Below, piece by piece: positions 44,953 through 54,131 of a DNA stretch of 64,000 nucleotides. Positions within the stretch are counted from its first letter, which is position 1. Each line of letters opens with the position of its first letter. The position numbers and the translations under genes were made by a program. Below the pieces are notes generated by a model that saw only the letters and a list, made by a program, of their open reading frames with translations, was not told the origin of the DNA and did not search any database. This DNA is from Variovorax sp. DXTD-1 (GTDB taxonomy: Bacteria > Pseudomonadota > Gammaproteobacteria > Burkholderiales > Burkholderiaceae_C): positions 124,001-188,000 of the forward strand of contig NZ_RWKH01000007.1 in NCBI RefSeq assembly GCF_003984625.1. The letters run 5' to 3'.

Positions 44953-46329
44953 TCAGTGCGCGGGCGCGGCGCCCAGCGTGAGCCGGGCCTCCAGCCCACC
45001 TTCGGCGCGGTTGTTCAGCGTGAGCTCGGCACCCATGGCCATGGCAAGCTGGTGCGCAATGGCCAGGCCCAAGCCGGTGCCGCCGGTGCTGCGGTTGCGC
45101 GAGCTCTCGACGCGGTAGAAAGGCTTGAGCACCGCTTCGAGCTCGTCGGGCGGAATGCCCGGTCCGTTGTCGAGCACGGCCACCACCAGCTTGCCGCCCT
45201 CGGCATGCACCTGCACGCGCACGTCGGTGCCGAACTTCAGCGCGTTGTCGATCAGGTTCATCAAGATCCTGCGCAGCGCGTTGGGGCGGCTCACGATGGG
45301 CGCACCGGCCTTGCCTTCGAGCCGCACCTGCTGGCCCACGTCTTCGTAGTCGGCCACCATGCTCTCGAGCAGCGCGTCGGCATCGATGCGCAGCGGCGGC
45401 TCGGTCGCGCCGTGCAGCGTGCGAGCGTAGGTAACGCCTTCGCGCACGAGCGAGTTCATCGCGTCCAGGTCTTGCCGAAACTTCTCGCGGTCGTGCTCGT
45501 TGTCCATCAGCTCGGTGCGCAGGCGCATGCGGGTGATGGGCGTCTGCAGGTCGTGAGAAATGGCCGCCAAAATCTCGACGCGCTCGGCCATGTAGCCCGC
45601 GATGCGCTGCTGCATGGCGTTGAAGGCGCGCGCCGCATGCGCGACTTCGCTGGGGCCGTCTTCCGCGAGCGCCTGGCCTTTGAGGTCAGGGCCCAAATCG
45701 TCGGCCGCGGCGGACAGCTGCGCAAGCGGCCGCGTGACAAGCCTCACCGCATACCAGGCGCAAACGGCCAGCACCAGCAGTTGCACGACAAGCAGCCACA
45801 TCACCCAGCCCGACACAGGCATGCCCACGCGCCTGGCATGCACCACCACGGAAGACCCGTCCCCCAGCCGCACCTGGATCTGCAGCCCCTCGGGCGGCCA
45901 GGCCACCTCTCCCACCTTGACGATCTCGAACGGGCGCATCGCTTGCGCGATGGCCGCGGCAAACTGGCGCGAAGCGGGCGAGCCGGGCTCGGTGCCCTCC
46001 GCGCTGCCGCCCAGCACAAAGCGGTAGTTGCGCCGCTCCAGCCGGTCGAGCCAGCTTGCGCGCTCGGCCGCGGGAAGGCGGTCGAGAATGGCGACCGAGC
46101 TCGCGATGTCGCGTTCGATGCCGATCATCATCAGCTCGCGAAGCGCCATGTTCCGCTCATAGCGGATCGCGGCAAAAGTAAGGAGCTGCGCAACGGCCAG
46201 GCCCACCACGATGATCAGCGTCACGCGGTAGAACAGCGAATCCGGCAGCAGCCTGCGCCACCCCCTGGCGGCACTTGCGGCATTCGCGGCACGGGCCGTG
46301 TTCGCAGAAAGGTTCGCGGGAGTGGGCAT
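44953..46329 (-). CDS. Sensor histidine kinase
   Basis: A 458-residue two-component kinase with membrane segments at about 34-56 and 175-197 enclosing a 115-residue periplasmic sensor. Next come a HAMP linker, the phosphoacceptor His259 (AISHDLQTP) and an ATPase domain with NALKFG, DNGPGIPPDE and GTGLGLAIA. It probably phosphorylates the response regulator at 46991. The stimulus is unknown; the ohr and dipZ neighbours suggest thiol or peroxide stress. The gap to ohr is 32 bp. Confidence 0.93.
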   Translation of the reverse strand: MPTPANLSANTARAANAASAARGWRRLLPDSLFYRVTLIIVVGLAVAQLLTFAAIRYERNMALRELMMIGIERDIASSVAILDRLPAAERASWLDRLERRNYRFVLGGSAEGTEPGSPASRQFAAAIAQAMRPFEIVKVGEVAWPPEGLQIQVRLGDGSSVVVHARRVGMPVSGWVMWLLVVQLLVLAVCAWYAVRLVTRPLAQLSAAADDLGPDLKGQALAEDGPSEVAHAARAFNAMQQRIAGYMAERVEILAAISHDLQTPITRMRLRTELMDNEHDREKFRQDLDAMNSLVREGVTYARTLHGATEPPLRIDADALLESMVADYEDVGQQVRLEGKAGAPIVSRPNALRRILMNLIDNALKFGTDVRVQVHAEGGKLVVAVLDNGPGIPPDELEAVLKPFYRVESSRNRSTGGTGLGLAIAHQLAMAMGAELTLNNRAEGGLEARLTLGAAPAH

Positions 46330-46361
46330 GGGCGCTTTCTTCTATGGGCGGCGGGACCGGA

Positions 46362-46781
46362 TCACACCAGGTTGATGGCAACGTCGATGTTGCCTCGGGT
46401 GGCCTTGGAGTATGGGCAGGTCTGGTGCGCCGCGTCGGTCAGGGCCTGCGCCACTTCGCGGTCCAGGCCCGGCAGGCTCACGTTCAGGCGCGCCTGCAGA
46501 AAATACTCGTTGCCGGCCATGCCCAGGTCGACTTCGGCGTCCACGGCCAGGTCCGGCGGCAGCGTGACTTTCATCTGGCCGGCGGCCTTGCCCATGGCGC
46601 CGATGAAGCAGGCGGACCAGCCGGCGGCAAACAGCTGCTCGGGGTTGGTGCCGGCACCGGCGCTGCCGGGCGAAGAGAGCTTGATGTCCAGGCGGCCGTC
46701 GGAGCTGCGCGCTTCGCCGTCCCGGCCGCCCGAAGAGGTGCGGGTCTTGCCGGTGTAGAGGACTTTTTCGATGCGGGTCAT
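46362..46781 (-). CDS. ohr: Organic hydroperoxide resistance protein (Ohr/OsmC family)
   Basis: A thiol peroxidase that reduces organic hydroperoxides, using lipoylated partners. The 139-residue protein has the two catalytic cysteines Cys58 (GWSACFIGAM) and Cys122 (QTCPYSKATRG) and the N-terminal YTGKTRTSSGG typical of Ohr. Its promoter region shares a 51-bp element with the TlpA-like gene. Downstream lie the kinase and dipZ, likely in the same transcript. No OhrR repressor is adjacent. Confidence 0.94.
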   Translation of the reverse strand: MTRIEKVLYTGKTRTSSGGRDGEARSSDGRLDIKLSSPGSAGAGTNPEQLFAAGWSACFIGAMGKAAGQMKVTLPPDLAVDAEVDLGMAGNEYFLQARLNVSLPGLDREVAQALTDAAHQTCPYSKATRGNIDVAINLV

Positions 46782-46860
46782 GGTGAATCCTTGATGAAGG
46801 TTGACATACGTTGGTTTGCGAACGAACGGATTGTTGGGCCGCCCCTGCCCTGCCAACCCG

Positions 46861-46911
46861 CATTGCGTATGCCTATGTATCCGCGCAAGAAATCAACACA
46901 CTACGTTTCAC
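46861..46911 (-). promoter_or_regulatory. Shared upstream element, copy 1 (ohr)
   Basis: On the minus strand AACGTAGTGTGTTG is followed after 20 bases by GGCATACGCAATG; both blocks recur at 48484-48535. The element ends 80 bp before the ohr ATG. It may be a promoter of a non-housekeeping sigma factor or a binding site for the divergently encoded response regulator. Confidence 0.65.
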
Positions 46912-46990
46912 TGTTCGCAGCCTTCGGATGGCGGTGACGCTACATTGCGGCTGCGGCGCCTCCCGCCATACCCTTCTCCTGTTCACTGCC

Positions 46991-47731
<741 letters not shown>

Positions 47732-47819
47732 CCGACGCAATGCACTGGCAGTTGGTCGGGTTGCGCACCTCGTGCGCCACGCCGCCCGCAAAAAAAGAGC
47801 AGCGCAAACCAGAGCTTCT

Positions 47820-48404
47820 TCATTTGGCGCTCCCGCCCGGCGCCGGGGCAACGGCCGCAACGGCCGAAGGTTCCGCAAGCAGCGCCTGGATCTTCTTCTC
47901 GGTGGCGCCGTAGCTGCCTTCGCCAAAGTGCGAGTAGGCGATGCGGCCCTCCTTGTCGATCAGGTACACGGCGGGCCAATACTGGTTGTTGAAGGCTCTC
48001 CAAGTGCCGTAGCTGTTGTCCTGCGCTACGGCGTGCTTGATCTGCAGGCGCTGGATGGCGTCCCTCACGTTCTTCGTCGATTTCTCGAACGCGAACTCGG
48101 GCGTGTGCACGCCCACCACGGTCAGGCCCTTGTCCTTGTACTTCTCGTGCCACTCCTTCACGTGCGGCAGGTGGTTGAGGCAGTTGATGCAGGTGTAGGT
48201 CCAGAAGTCGACCAGCACCACCTGGCCGCGCAACGCCTCGAGCTTGAGCGGCGGCGAGTTGAGCCATGTGTCGATGTTCTGGAACTCCGGCGCGGGGCGC
48301 ACCACGCCCGCGGGCGTGTCGCCGCCGAGCCGTGGCGCGGCAAACGTCAAGGCGCCCACCGACGCGGCAATGGCCGCACCGATGGCAATGAGGGAGAGCT
48401 TCAT
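47820..48404 (-). CDS. TlpA-like periplasmic thioredoxin
   Basis: A 194-residue protein with a signal peptide or anchor (IAIGAAIAASVGALTFA) and a redoxin domain holding WTYTCINC (Cys72, Cys75), GVHTPEFAFEKS and AVYLIDKEGRI. It closely resembles the thioredoxin part of DipZ encoded 3 kb away, including the CINC active site, so DipZ may reduce it. It carries the second copy of the ohr upstream element, again 80 bp from the ATG. Confidence 0.92.
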   Translation of the reverse strand: MKLSLIAIGAAIAASVGALTFAAPRLGGDTPAGVVRPAPEFQNIDTWLNSPPLKLEALRGQVVLVDFWTYTCINCLNHLPHVKEWHEKYKDKGLTVVGVHTPEFAFEKSTKNVRDAIQRLQIKHAVAQDNSYGTWRAFNNQYWPAVYLIDKEGRIAYSHFGEGSYGATEKKIQALLAEPSAVAAVAPAPGGSAK

Positions 48405-48483
48405 GAGTGGTTCCTTCGGGCGATGCGCAAGGGCGCAGTTGATGACCGGCGGATTGTTTTCCGCCCACCGGCCACACGGCCCA

Positions 48484-48535
48484 CATTGCGTATGCCACTG
48501 TGTCGAAACCGGGAGCCCAACACACTACGTTGCAC
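48484..48535 (-). promoter_or_regulatory. Shared upstream element, copy 2 (TlpA-like gene)
   Basis: The same two blocks as upstream of ohr, AACGTAGTGTGTTG and GGCATACGCAATG on the minus strand, separated by 21 instead of 20 bases. The downstream edge is 80 bp from the start codon, as at ohr. Confidence 0.65.
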
Positions 48536-48607
48536 AACGACGGTCGCCCGCGCCTGGTTTCGGAGCACCGATCACCCATGAGTCGCAGGGCTTCTCGATC
48601 CTCCCGC

Positions 48608-48629
48608 TTGACCTCAAGTTAGGTTGAGG
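48608..48629 (+). promoter_or_regulatory. SoxR box in promoter of the small gene
   Basis: TTGACC (-35) overlaps CCTCAAGTTAGGTTGAGG (48612-48629), which matches the 18-bp SoxR operator pattern with arms CCTCAA and TTGAGG. With a 19-bp MerR-type spacer the -10 would be CACATT (48633-48638). Confidence 0.8.
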
Positions 48630-48645
48630 AAGCACATTGCGTCGC

Positions 48646-48879
48646 ATGAACAGTGACCAGCAACCCTCCGGCCGTCCAGGTCGCATCGAGCAGGCGCTCG
48701 AAATCCATCGAAGCATTGCCGCATGCAATGAATACCTTGCGCGCAGCGACGACGTTCATTCGTTGACGGCGGCATTGATGCTGCCTTGCTACCGCGTCGA
48801 GTTCGGCCGGCTGACGCTCGCGATGTCTGCCGCGGAGAAGAACGAGCTGATGTCGCTGCTCCCCGTCGGAACGCAGTGA
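48646..48879 (+). CDS. Small SoxR-box-controlled protein, unknown function
   Basis: A 77-residue protein of charged helical character (GRIEQALEIHRSIAACNEYL, LTAALMLPCYRVEFGRLTLA) with two cysteines and no recognised domain. A TTG nine bases upstream is an alternative start. It has a SoxR box about 17 bp before the ATG and converges on soxR, so redox-cycling stress probably induces it. If the -10 above is right, its mRNA would have almost no leader. Confidence 0.65.
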   Translation: MNSDQQPSGRPGRIEQALEIHRSIAACNEYLARSDDVHSLTAALMLPCYRVEFGRLTLAMSAAEKNELMSLLPVGTQ

Positions 48880-48889
48880 CGCGGCGTTC

Positions 48890-49378
48890 TCAGTCTTCGG
48901 CGGGCTCGAGCCTGACCATCAGTCGGTGAGCGCCCGGCCCCTGCGATGCCAGCTTGTCGGCGGGATTGCGGAGGCGGCATCGGTCGATCGACAGGCAGCC
49001 GCAGCCGATGCAGTCATCCAGCGTGTCGCGCAGCTTCTTGAGCTGGGCCATGCGCTCGTCCAGCTCCGCACGCCAGCCGGCCGAAAGCCGTGCCCAGTCG
49101 GCGCGGCTGGGCGCGGCGGAGGTGGGAAGCGTGGCAAGGGCGTCGGCGATGTCGGCCAGCGCAATGCCCACGCGCTGCGCCACGCGGATGAAGGCCACGC
49201 GCCGGAGTACGTCACGTGCATAGCGGCGGTGATTGCTCGGCGCCCGATGGCTCGCAATGAGCCCCTTCGATTCGTAGAAGTGAAGGGTGGACACGGGCAC
49301 CCCACTGCGCTGCGCGACCTCGCCCACCGAAAGGCTGGAGGAAAAGTCGGGCGGTTCTGCTGGCTTGGATTTCTTCAT
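48890..49378 (-). CDS. soxR: Redox-sensitive transcriptional activator SoxR
   Basis: A MerR-family regulator of 162 residues. The N-terminal helix-turn-helix (LSVGEVAQRSGVPVSTLHFY) is followed by a dimerisation helix and the [2Fe-2S] cluster motif Cys123-x2-Cys126-x-Cys128-x5-Cys134 (CIGCGCLSIDRC). The cluster is oxidised by redox-cycling compounds. An 18-bp SoxR-like box lies directly upstream, consistent with autoregulation. No soxS is present, as in non-enteric bacteria. Confidence 0.96.
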   Translation of the reverse strand: MKKSKPAEPPDFSSSLSVGEVAQRSGVPVSTLHFYESKGLIASHRAPSNHRRYARDVLRRVAFIRVAQRVGIALADIADALATLPTSAAPSRADWARLSAGWRAELDERMAQLKKLRDTLDDCIGCGCLSIDRCRLRNPADKLASQGPGAHRLMVRLEPAED

Positions 49379-49391
49379 CGAGACCTCTCGA

Positions 49392-49409
49392 TCTCGACTT
49401 TAGTTGAGG
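49392..49409 (-). promoter_or_regulatory. SoxR box upstream of soxR
   Basis: On the minus strand CCTCAACTAAAGTCGAGA resembles the SoxR operator, with an exact left arm CCTCAA and a degenerate right arm. It lies 14 bp before the soxR ATG and suggests autoregulation. Confidence 0.6.
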
Positions 49410-49475
49410 TTTTGCTTCCCGCATAAACCCGCTTGGCGAATCAGGCCAGGCAGCAGGCCACGCAGTGGCGGTTCG

Positions 49476-50681
49476 TCAGACGCGTTCCAGGATCACGGCA
49501 ATGCCCTGCCCCACGCCGATGCACATGGTGCACAGCGCATAGCGGCCGCCGCCCTTGTGCAGCTGGTTGACAGCGGTGGTGGCCAGGCGCGCCCCGCTGG
49601 CACCCAGCGGGTGGCCGAGCGCAATGGCGCCGCCGTTGATGTTGACGCGTGCGTCGTCATCCTTCAGGCCGAGAAGGCGCAGCACGGCAAGGCCCTGGGC
49701 TGCGAAGGCTTCGTTGAGCTCGATGACGTCGATCTGGTCGATCGTGAGGCCGGTGAGCGCCAGCACCTTCTGCGTGGCGGGCGCGGGGCCGATGCCCATC
49801 ACGCGCGGCGCAACGCCGGCGGTGGCCATGCCGACCACGCGGGCACGCGGCGTGAGGCCGTGCTTGGCGGCGCTGGCTTCGTCGGCCAGCAGCAGCGCGC
49901 AGGCGCCGTCGTTCACGCCGCTGGCGTTGCCCGCGGTTACGGTGCCGTCGGGGCGCACCACGCCCTTGAGCTTGGCGAGCGATTCCATGCTGGTTTCGCG
50001 CGGATGCTCGTCCTTGTTGACGATGAGCGCATCGCCCTTCTTCTGCGGCACGCTCACGGGCACGATCTCGGCGTCGAAGAAACCGGACTTCTGCGAGGCC
50101 ACGGCGCGCAGCTGCGAGTTGAGCGCCATCAGGTCTTGCGCCTCGCGCTCGATCTTGTAGTCGGTGGCCACGTTCTCGGCCGTCTCGGGCATGGAGTCGA
50201 CGCCGTACTGCGCCTTCATGAGCTTGTTGACGAAGCGCCAGCCGATGGTGGTGTCGTACACCGCGTTGTTGCGGCTGAAGGCGCTTTCGGCCTTGGGCAT
50301 GACGAAGGGGGCGCGGCTCATGCTTTCCACGCCGCCAGCAATCATGAGGCCCGCCTCGCCGGCGCGGATGGCGCGCGCCGCGGTGCCGACCGCATCGAGG
50401 CCGGAGCCGCACAGGCGGTTGATGGTGGCGCCGCCAAGCTCGATCGGCAGGCCCGCCAGCAGCGCCGACATGCGCGCGACGTTGCGGTTGTCTTCGCCGG
50501 CCTGGTTGGCGCAGCCGTAGAGCACGTCGCTCACGGCTTGCCAGTCGACGTTCTTGTTGCGTTCCATCAGCGCCCTGAGAGGCACGGCGCCGAGGTCGTC
50601 GGTGCGCACGCTGCTGAGGGAACCGCCGTAGCGGCCGAAGGGGGTACGAACGGCGTCGCAAATGAAGGCTTGGTTGGTCAT
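49476..50681 (-). CDS. pcaF: 3-oxoadipyl-CoA thiolase
   Basis: It cleaves 3-oxoadipyl-CoA to succinyl-CoA and acetyl-CoA, the last step of the beta-ketoadipate pathway. The 401-residue protein has the acyl-accepting Cys91 (NRLCGSGLDA), the GGVESMSRAPFV stretch, NEAFAAQ, GHPLGASGARL and the second cysteine in CTMCIGVGQG. It follows pcaJ by 31 bp. The start excludes 14 upstream in-frame residues because AAAAGACATG context and family length favour the ATG at 50681. Confidence 0.95.
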   Translation of the reverse strand: MTNQAFICDAVRTPFGRYGGSLSSVRTDDLGAVPLRALMERNKNVDWQAVSDVLYGCANQAGEDNRNVARMSALLAGLPIELGGATINRLCGSGLDAVGTAARAIRAGEAGLMIAGGVESMSRAPFVMPKAESAFSRNNAVYDTTIGWRFVNKLMKAQYGVDSMPETAENVATDYKIEREAQDLMALNSQLRAVASQKSGFFDAEIVPVSVPQKKGDALIVNKDEHPRETSMESLAKLKGVVRPDGTVTAGNASGVNDGACALLLADEASAAKHGLTPRARVVGMATAGVAPRVMGIGPAPATQKVLALTGLTIDQIDVIELNEAFAAQGLAVLRLLGLKDDDARVNINGGAIALGHPLGASGARLATTAVNQLHKGGGRYALCTMCIGVGQGIAVILERV

Positions 50682-50712
50682 GTCTTTTGTCTCAACAGTG
50701 AATGAATCCGCT

Positions 50713-51363
50713 TCAGGCGGCAATGGGAAGGCCCACGAGCTTCTCGAGTTCTTCTCGGCTGAGGCCGTCGACCAGGTCGACGAGCTTCAGGCCCTGGGGC
50801 GTGCATTCGAGCGTAGCAAGGTCGGAGTACACTCGCTTCACGCAGCCGATGCCGGTGAGCGGATAGCTGCATTCCTGCACCAGCTTGCTCGTGCCTTGCT
50901 TGGTGAGCAGGTCCATCATCACCCAGGTCTGCTTGGCGCCGATGGCCAGGTCCATGGCACCGCCCACGGCGGGAATGGCGTCTTTCTCGCCCGTGTGCCA
51001 GTTGGCAAGGTCGCCCGTGGCCGAAACCTGGAAGGCGCCGAGCACGCAAATGTCGAGATGGCCGCCGCGCATCATGGCGAAGCTGTCGGCATGGTGAAAG
51101 AACGAGCCGCCCGGCAGCAGCGTGACGGGCTGCTTGCCGGCGTTGATGAGGTCGTAATCTTCTTCGCCGGCCGCGGGCGCGGGACCCATGCCGAGAATGC
51201 CGTTCTCGCTTTGCAGGATGACCTCGCGGCCCGCTGGCAGGTGGTTGGCCACGAGCGTGGGCTGGCCGATGCCCAGGTTGACGACGGCGCCGTCGAAGAT
51301 GTCCTGCGCCACGCGGGCGGCGAGCTGGTCCTTGGTGCGACGTTGGTAAGTTGTCATGGTCAT
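50713..51363 (-). CDS. pcaJ: 3-oxoadipate CoA-transferase subunit B
   Basis: The beta subunit of the succinyl-CoA:3-oxoadipate CoA-transferase. The 216-residue protein has VNLGIGQPTLVANHL, the catalytic-glutamate motif SENGILGMGP and GGAMDLAIGAKQTWVMMD. Its ATG overlaps the pcaI stop by 4 bp; a second ATG two codons in is equally possible. Together with PcaI it makes the substrate for the thiolase PcaF. Confidence 0.95.
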   Translation of the reverse strand: MTMTTYQRRTKDQLAARVAQDIFDGAVVNLGIGQPTLVANHLPAGREVILQSENGILGMGPAPAAGEEDYDLINAGKQPVTLLPGGSFFHHADSFAMMRGGHLDICVLGAFQVSATGDLANWHTGEKDAIPAVGGAMDLAIGAKQTWVMMDLLTKQGTSKLVQECSYPLTGIGCVKRVYSDLATLECTPQGLKLVDLVDGLSREELEKLVGLPIAA

Positions 51364-52061
51364 GCCGCCTTCTTGAAACCGCCGGCTTGCGTCGCCACGC
51401 GTTCGATGCGCACCACCTGGTGCACGAAGATGCCCGGGGTCACGATGGTCTCGGGGTCGAGCGTGCCGAGTTCGGCAATGTCGTGCACGGTGGCAATGGT
51501 CTTCTTCGATGCCATGGCCATCACGGGGCCGAAGTTGCGCGCGGCCTTGCGGTAGACCAGGTTGCCCCAGCGGTCGCCGCGCTCGGCCTTGATGAGCGCC
51601 ACGTCGCCATGGATGGGGTACTCCAGCACATATTGCTTGCCGTCGATCTCGCGGGTTTCGCGGTTGCCGGCGAGTTGCGTGCCGTAGCCCGTCGGGCAGA
51701 AGAAGGCGCCAATGCCGGCGCCCGCCGCGCGAATGCGCTCTGCCAGGTTGCCTTGGGGCACCAGTTCGAGCTCGAGCTTGCCGCTGCGGTAGAGCCCGTC
51801 GAACACCTGGCTGTCGGCTTGGCGCGGAAAGCTGCAGATGATCTTGCGCACGCGGCCCGCCTTGAGCAGCGCCGCCAGGCCGGTTTCGCCGTTGCCCGCG
51901 TTGTTGTTGACGACGGTGAGGTCCTTGGCGCCCTGCTCGACGAGGCCGTCGATGAGTTCACCGGGAATGCCGGCGGTGCCGAAGCCGCCGATGAGAACCG
52001 TGGCGCCGTCCTGGATGCCTTCAAGGGCATCGGCGACCGAGCGCGCGATCTTGTTGATCAT
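51360..52061 (-). CDS. pcaI: 3-oxoadipate CoA-transferase subunit A
   Basis: The alpha subunit of the CoA-transferase. The 233-residue protein has VLIGGFGTAGIPGELIDGL and GAGIGAFFCPTGYGTQL, the CoA-transferase alpha pattern, and LVYRKAARNF. It is the first gene of pcaIJF, transcribed away from the IclR regulator whose operator-like repeats lie in the shared promoter region. Confidence 0.95.
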   Translation of the reverse strand: MINKIARSVADALEGIQDGATVLIGGFGTAGIPGELIDGLVEQGAKDLTVVNNNAGNGETGLAALLKAGRVRKIICSFPRQADSQVFDGLYRSGKLELELVPQGNLAERIRAAGAGIGAFFCPTGYGTQLAGNRETREIDGKQYVLEYPIHGDVALIKAERGDRWGNLVYRKAARNFGPVMAMASKKTIATVHDIAELGTLDPETIVTPGIFVHQVVRIERVATQAGGFKKAA

Positions 52062-52143
52062 GAAGCCTGTCTCCGGGAGTGAAGAAAGAAACCGAACTGC
52101 CTGCGATCCGCTCGGGCGACCGATCGATCCTGCGAACCGCCAA

Positions 52144-52180
52144 TTTGTTCGTCTAACGAACATTTGTTCGTATAATGAAT
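52144..52180. promoter_or_regulatory. Tandem IclR/PcaR operator-like repeats
   Basis: TTTGTTCGTCTAACGAA (52144-52160) and TTTGTTCGTATAATGAA (52163-52179) are near-identical direct repeats 19 bp apart; the first also contains the palindrome GTTCGT-CTA-ACGAAC. TATAAT (52171-52176) inside the second is a perfect -10 for the regulator, so the repressor would block its own promoter. Confidence 0.75.
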
Positions 52181-52200
52181 TCTAAAGAGGATCACCCCGC

Positions 52201-53013
52201 ATGGCAACCCACGCTCTGAAGACCGGTACGCCCAAGACGCCCAAGACGCCCGAGGCACCCGCCCCCGGCGACAGCTACGTGCAGTCGTTTGCGCGCGGCC
52301 TGCAGGTGATTCGCTCGTTCAGCGAAAGCGCCCCCCGGCAGACGTTGAGCGAGGTAGCGGCCGCGAGCGGGCTCACGCGGGCCGGCGCGCGGCGCATTCT
52401 GCTCACGCTGCAAACGTTGGGCTATGTGGTGACCGACGGCAAGCTCTTCACGCTCACGCCGCGCATCCTCGACCTGGGCTTTGCGTACCTCTCGTCGATG
52501 CCTATATGGAACCGCGCAGAGCCGGTGATGGAAGCGCTGGTGCAGCAAGTACAGGAGTCTTGCTCGGCCGCCGTGCTGGACGCGACCGACATCGTCTACG
52601 TGATGCGCGTGCCGACCAAGAAGATCATGCACATCAGCCTGGGCGTGGGCTCGCGGCTGCCGGCGTACTGCACCTCGCTAGGCAGGCTGCTGCTGGCCGA
52701 CCTTGAAGACAACGAGGTGCGCGCGCGGCTCGAAGCCTCGAGCATCGAGCCGCTCACCAAGCACACGGTGACCGACATCGATGCGCTCATGGCCAAGGTG
52801 GCGCAGGCGCGCAGGCAACACTGGTGCCTGGTGAACCAGGAGCTCGAAGAAGGCTTGATCTCCGTGGCCGCACCCATCGTCAACAAGCAGGGCCGCATGG
52901 TCGCGGCACTCAACATCAGCGGCCAGGCCAACCGAACCAGCGCCAAGGTGATGCAGGAGACCATGCTCCCCGCGCTGATCGACGCCGCAAAGAAGGTCTC
53001 GCTACTGCTGTAG
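52201..53013 (+). CDS. IclR-family regulator of the pca genes (PcaR-like)
   Basis: A 270-residue regulator with a Lys/Thr/Pro-rich leader, a winged-helix domain (LSEVAAASGLTRAGARRILLT) and an IclR effector domain (SCSAAVLDATDIVYVMRVP, LPAYCTSLGRLLLAD). It is divergent from pcaIJF and has two direct repeats in between. PcaR-type regulators respond to 3-oxoadipate; that effector is inferred from the neighbours. AAAGAGG precedes the ATG. Confidence 0.92.
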   Translation: MATHALKTGTPKTPKTPEAPAPGDSYVQSFARGLQVIRSFSESAPRQTLSEVAAASGLTRAGARRILLTLQTLGYVVTDGKLFTLTPRILDLGFAYLSSMPIWNRAEPVMEALVQQVQESCSAAVLDATDIVYVMRVPTKKIMHISLGVGSRLPAYCTSLGRLLLADLEDNEVRARLEASSIEPLTKHTVTDIDALMAKVAQARRQHWCLVNQELEEGLISVAAPIVNKQGRMVAALNISGQANRTSAKVMQETMLPALIDAAKKVSLLL

Positions 53014-53032
53014 AGAAAAGCGCCCATTCCAA

Positions 53033-53114
53033 GGCACCCGCGGAACCGGCTTTGCCGGGCCGCCGGGTGCGCCCCCCAGTGGGGGGAGGCGCCGAAGGCG
53101 CTTCGGGGGGCGTC
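53033..53114. repeat. GC-rich REP-like intergenic element
   Basis: Between the convergent IclR and Bug genes lie GCACCCG/CGGGTGC arms, CCCCCC-AGT-GGGGGG and GGCGCC-GAA-GGCGCT palindromes in a row. This looks like a dispersed Comamonadaceae-type REP or a bidirectional terminator without T-runs. The Bug gene stop directly abuts it. Confidence 0.55.
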
Positions 53115-54131
53115 CTAAGTCTCTGACTGAATGCCCTTCATGATGATCACGCCGCCAAGGCGCGCCGTGTCGGAGCGCATGCGCTTGGCGAGCGCATCGG
53201 GCGTGCCCGGCTGCGCCTGCCAGCCGGTCTTCAGCAGTGCCTGGCTCACGTCGGGCGAGCTGGTCACTTCGACCAGCGCGGCATTCAGCTTGGCAACGGC
53301 CGCCGGTTTCATGCCTGCAGGCGCGGCCAGTGCGGTCCAGATCTCGAGGTCCGCGCCGCGCACGTCGGCATCGCGAATGGTCGGCAGCTCGTTGGCCAGC
53401 GGGCTGCGCTCGGGCGAGGTCACGCCAATGGCCTTGATCTTTCCGGACTTCACATGCGGCAACGCCAGGCCCGGCGGCAGCAACGCAAGCTGGATCTCGC
53501 CGGCCAGCAGGCCCGCGATGACTTGCGGGTTGCCGGTGTAGGGCTTGTGCTGCGCGGTGATGGCGGCGCGGCTCTTGATGAGCTCCATGCCCAAGTGGCC
53601 CACCGTGCCCACACCCGGCGTGCCGTACTTGCCGCTGCTGCTCAGATTGCGCGTCCACAGCAGCAGCTCGGCCGCGGTCTTGCCAGGCGCGTTGCCCGAA
53701 ACCACGAGCACCAGCGGTGCAGTGCCGATGATGCCGACCGGCAGGAAGTCTTTCTCGGGGTCGAAGCTGAGCTTGGGGTTGAGCAGCTTCGCAATGGTGA
53801 GATTGCCGTTGATCAACGCGCCGATGGTGTGGTCGTCGGTGGCCTTCGCCACCTGATCGGCTACCAGATTGCCGCTTGCACCCGGCTTGTTCTCGACCGT
53901 GACCGGCTGCCGCAGGATCTTCGACAGCGGCTCGGCGATGGCGCGGGCCGCCAGATCGGGCGATGCACCGGCGGGAAAGCCCACAAGGATGCGAACAGGC
54001 TTGGTGGGCCACGCGTCGCCGCCGGCCGCGCCGGCTGCGGGGCGCTGCTGCGCCAGGGAACCCGGCGCAAAAAGCGACGCGGCAAATGCTGCTGCGCCGC
54101 TTGCCAGCAAGCGGCGTTTGGTGATCTTCAA
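53115..54131 (-). CDS. Bug-family tripartite tricarboxylate transporter substrate-binding protein
   Basis: A 338-residue periplasmic binding protein. The signal KRRLLASGAAAFAASLFAPG ends near SLA/QQ. Family blocks are RILVGFPAGASPDLAAR, VENKPGASGNLVADQV and YGTPGVGTVGHLG. The start is an unusual TTG (54131..54129), chosen because TGGAG lies upstream and it places the Lys/Arg-rich signal at the N-terminus; an ATG at 54185 would add 18 residues. It is convergent with the IclR gene; its ligand is unknown. Confidence 0.88.
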   Translation of the reverse strand: MKITKRRLLASGAAAFAASLFAPGSLAQQRPAAGAAGGDAWPTKPVRILVGFPAGASPDLAARAIAEPLSKILRQPVTVENKPGASGNLVADQVAKATDDHTIGALINGNLTIAKLLNPKLSFDPEKDFLPVGIIGTAPLVLVVSGNAPGKTAAELLLWTRNLSSSGKYGTPGVGTVGHLGMELIKSRAAITAQHKPYTGNPQVIAGLLAGEIQLALLPPGLALPHVKSGKIKAIGVTSPERSPLANELPTIRDADVRGADLEIWTALAAPAGMKPAAVAKLNAALVEVTSSPDVSQALLKTGWQAQPGTPDALAKRMRSDTARLGGVIIMKGIQSET

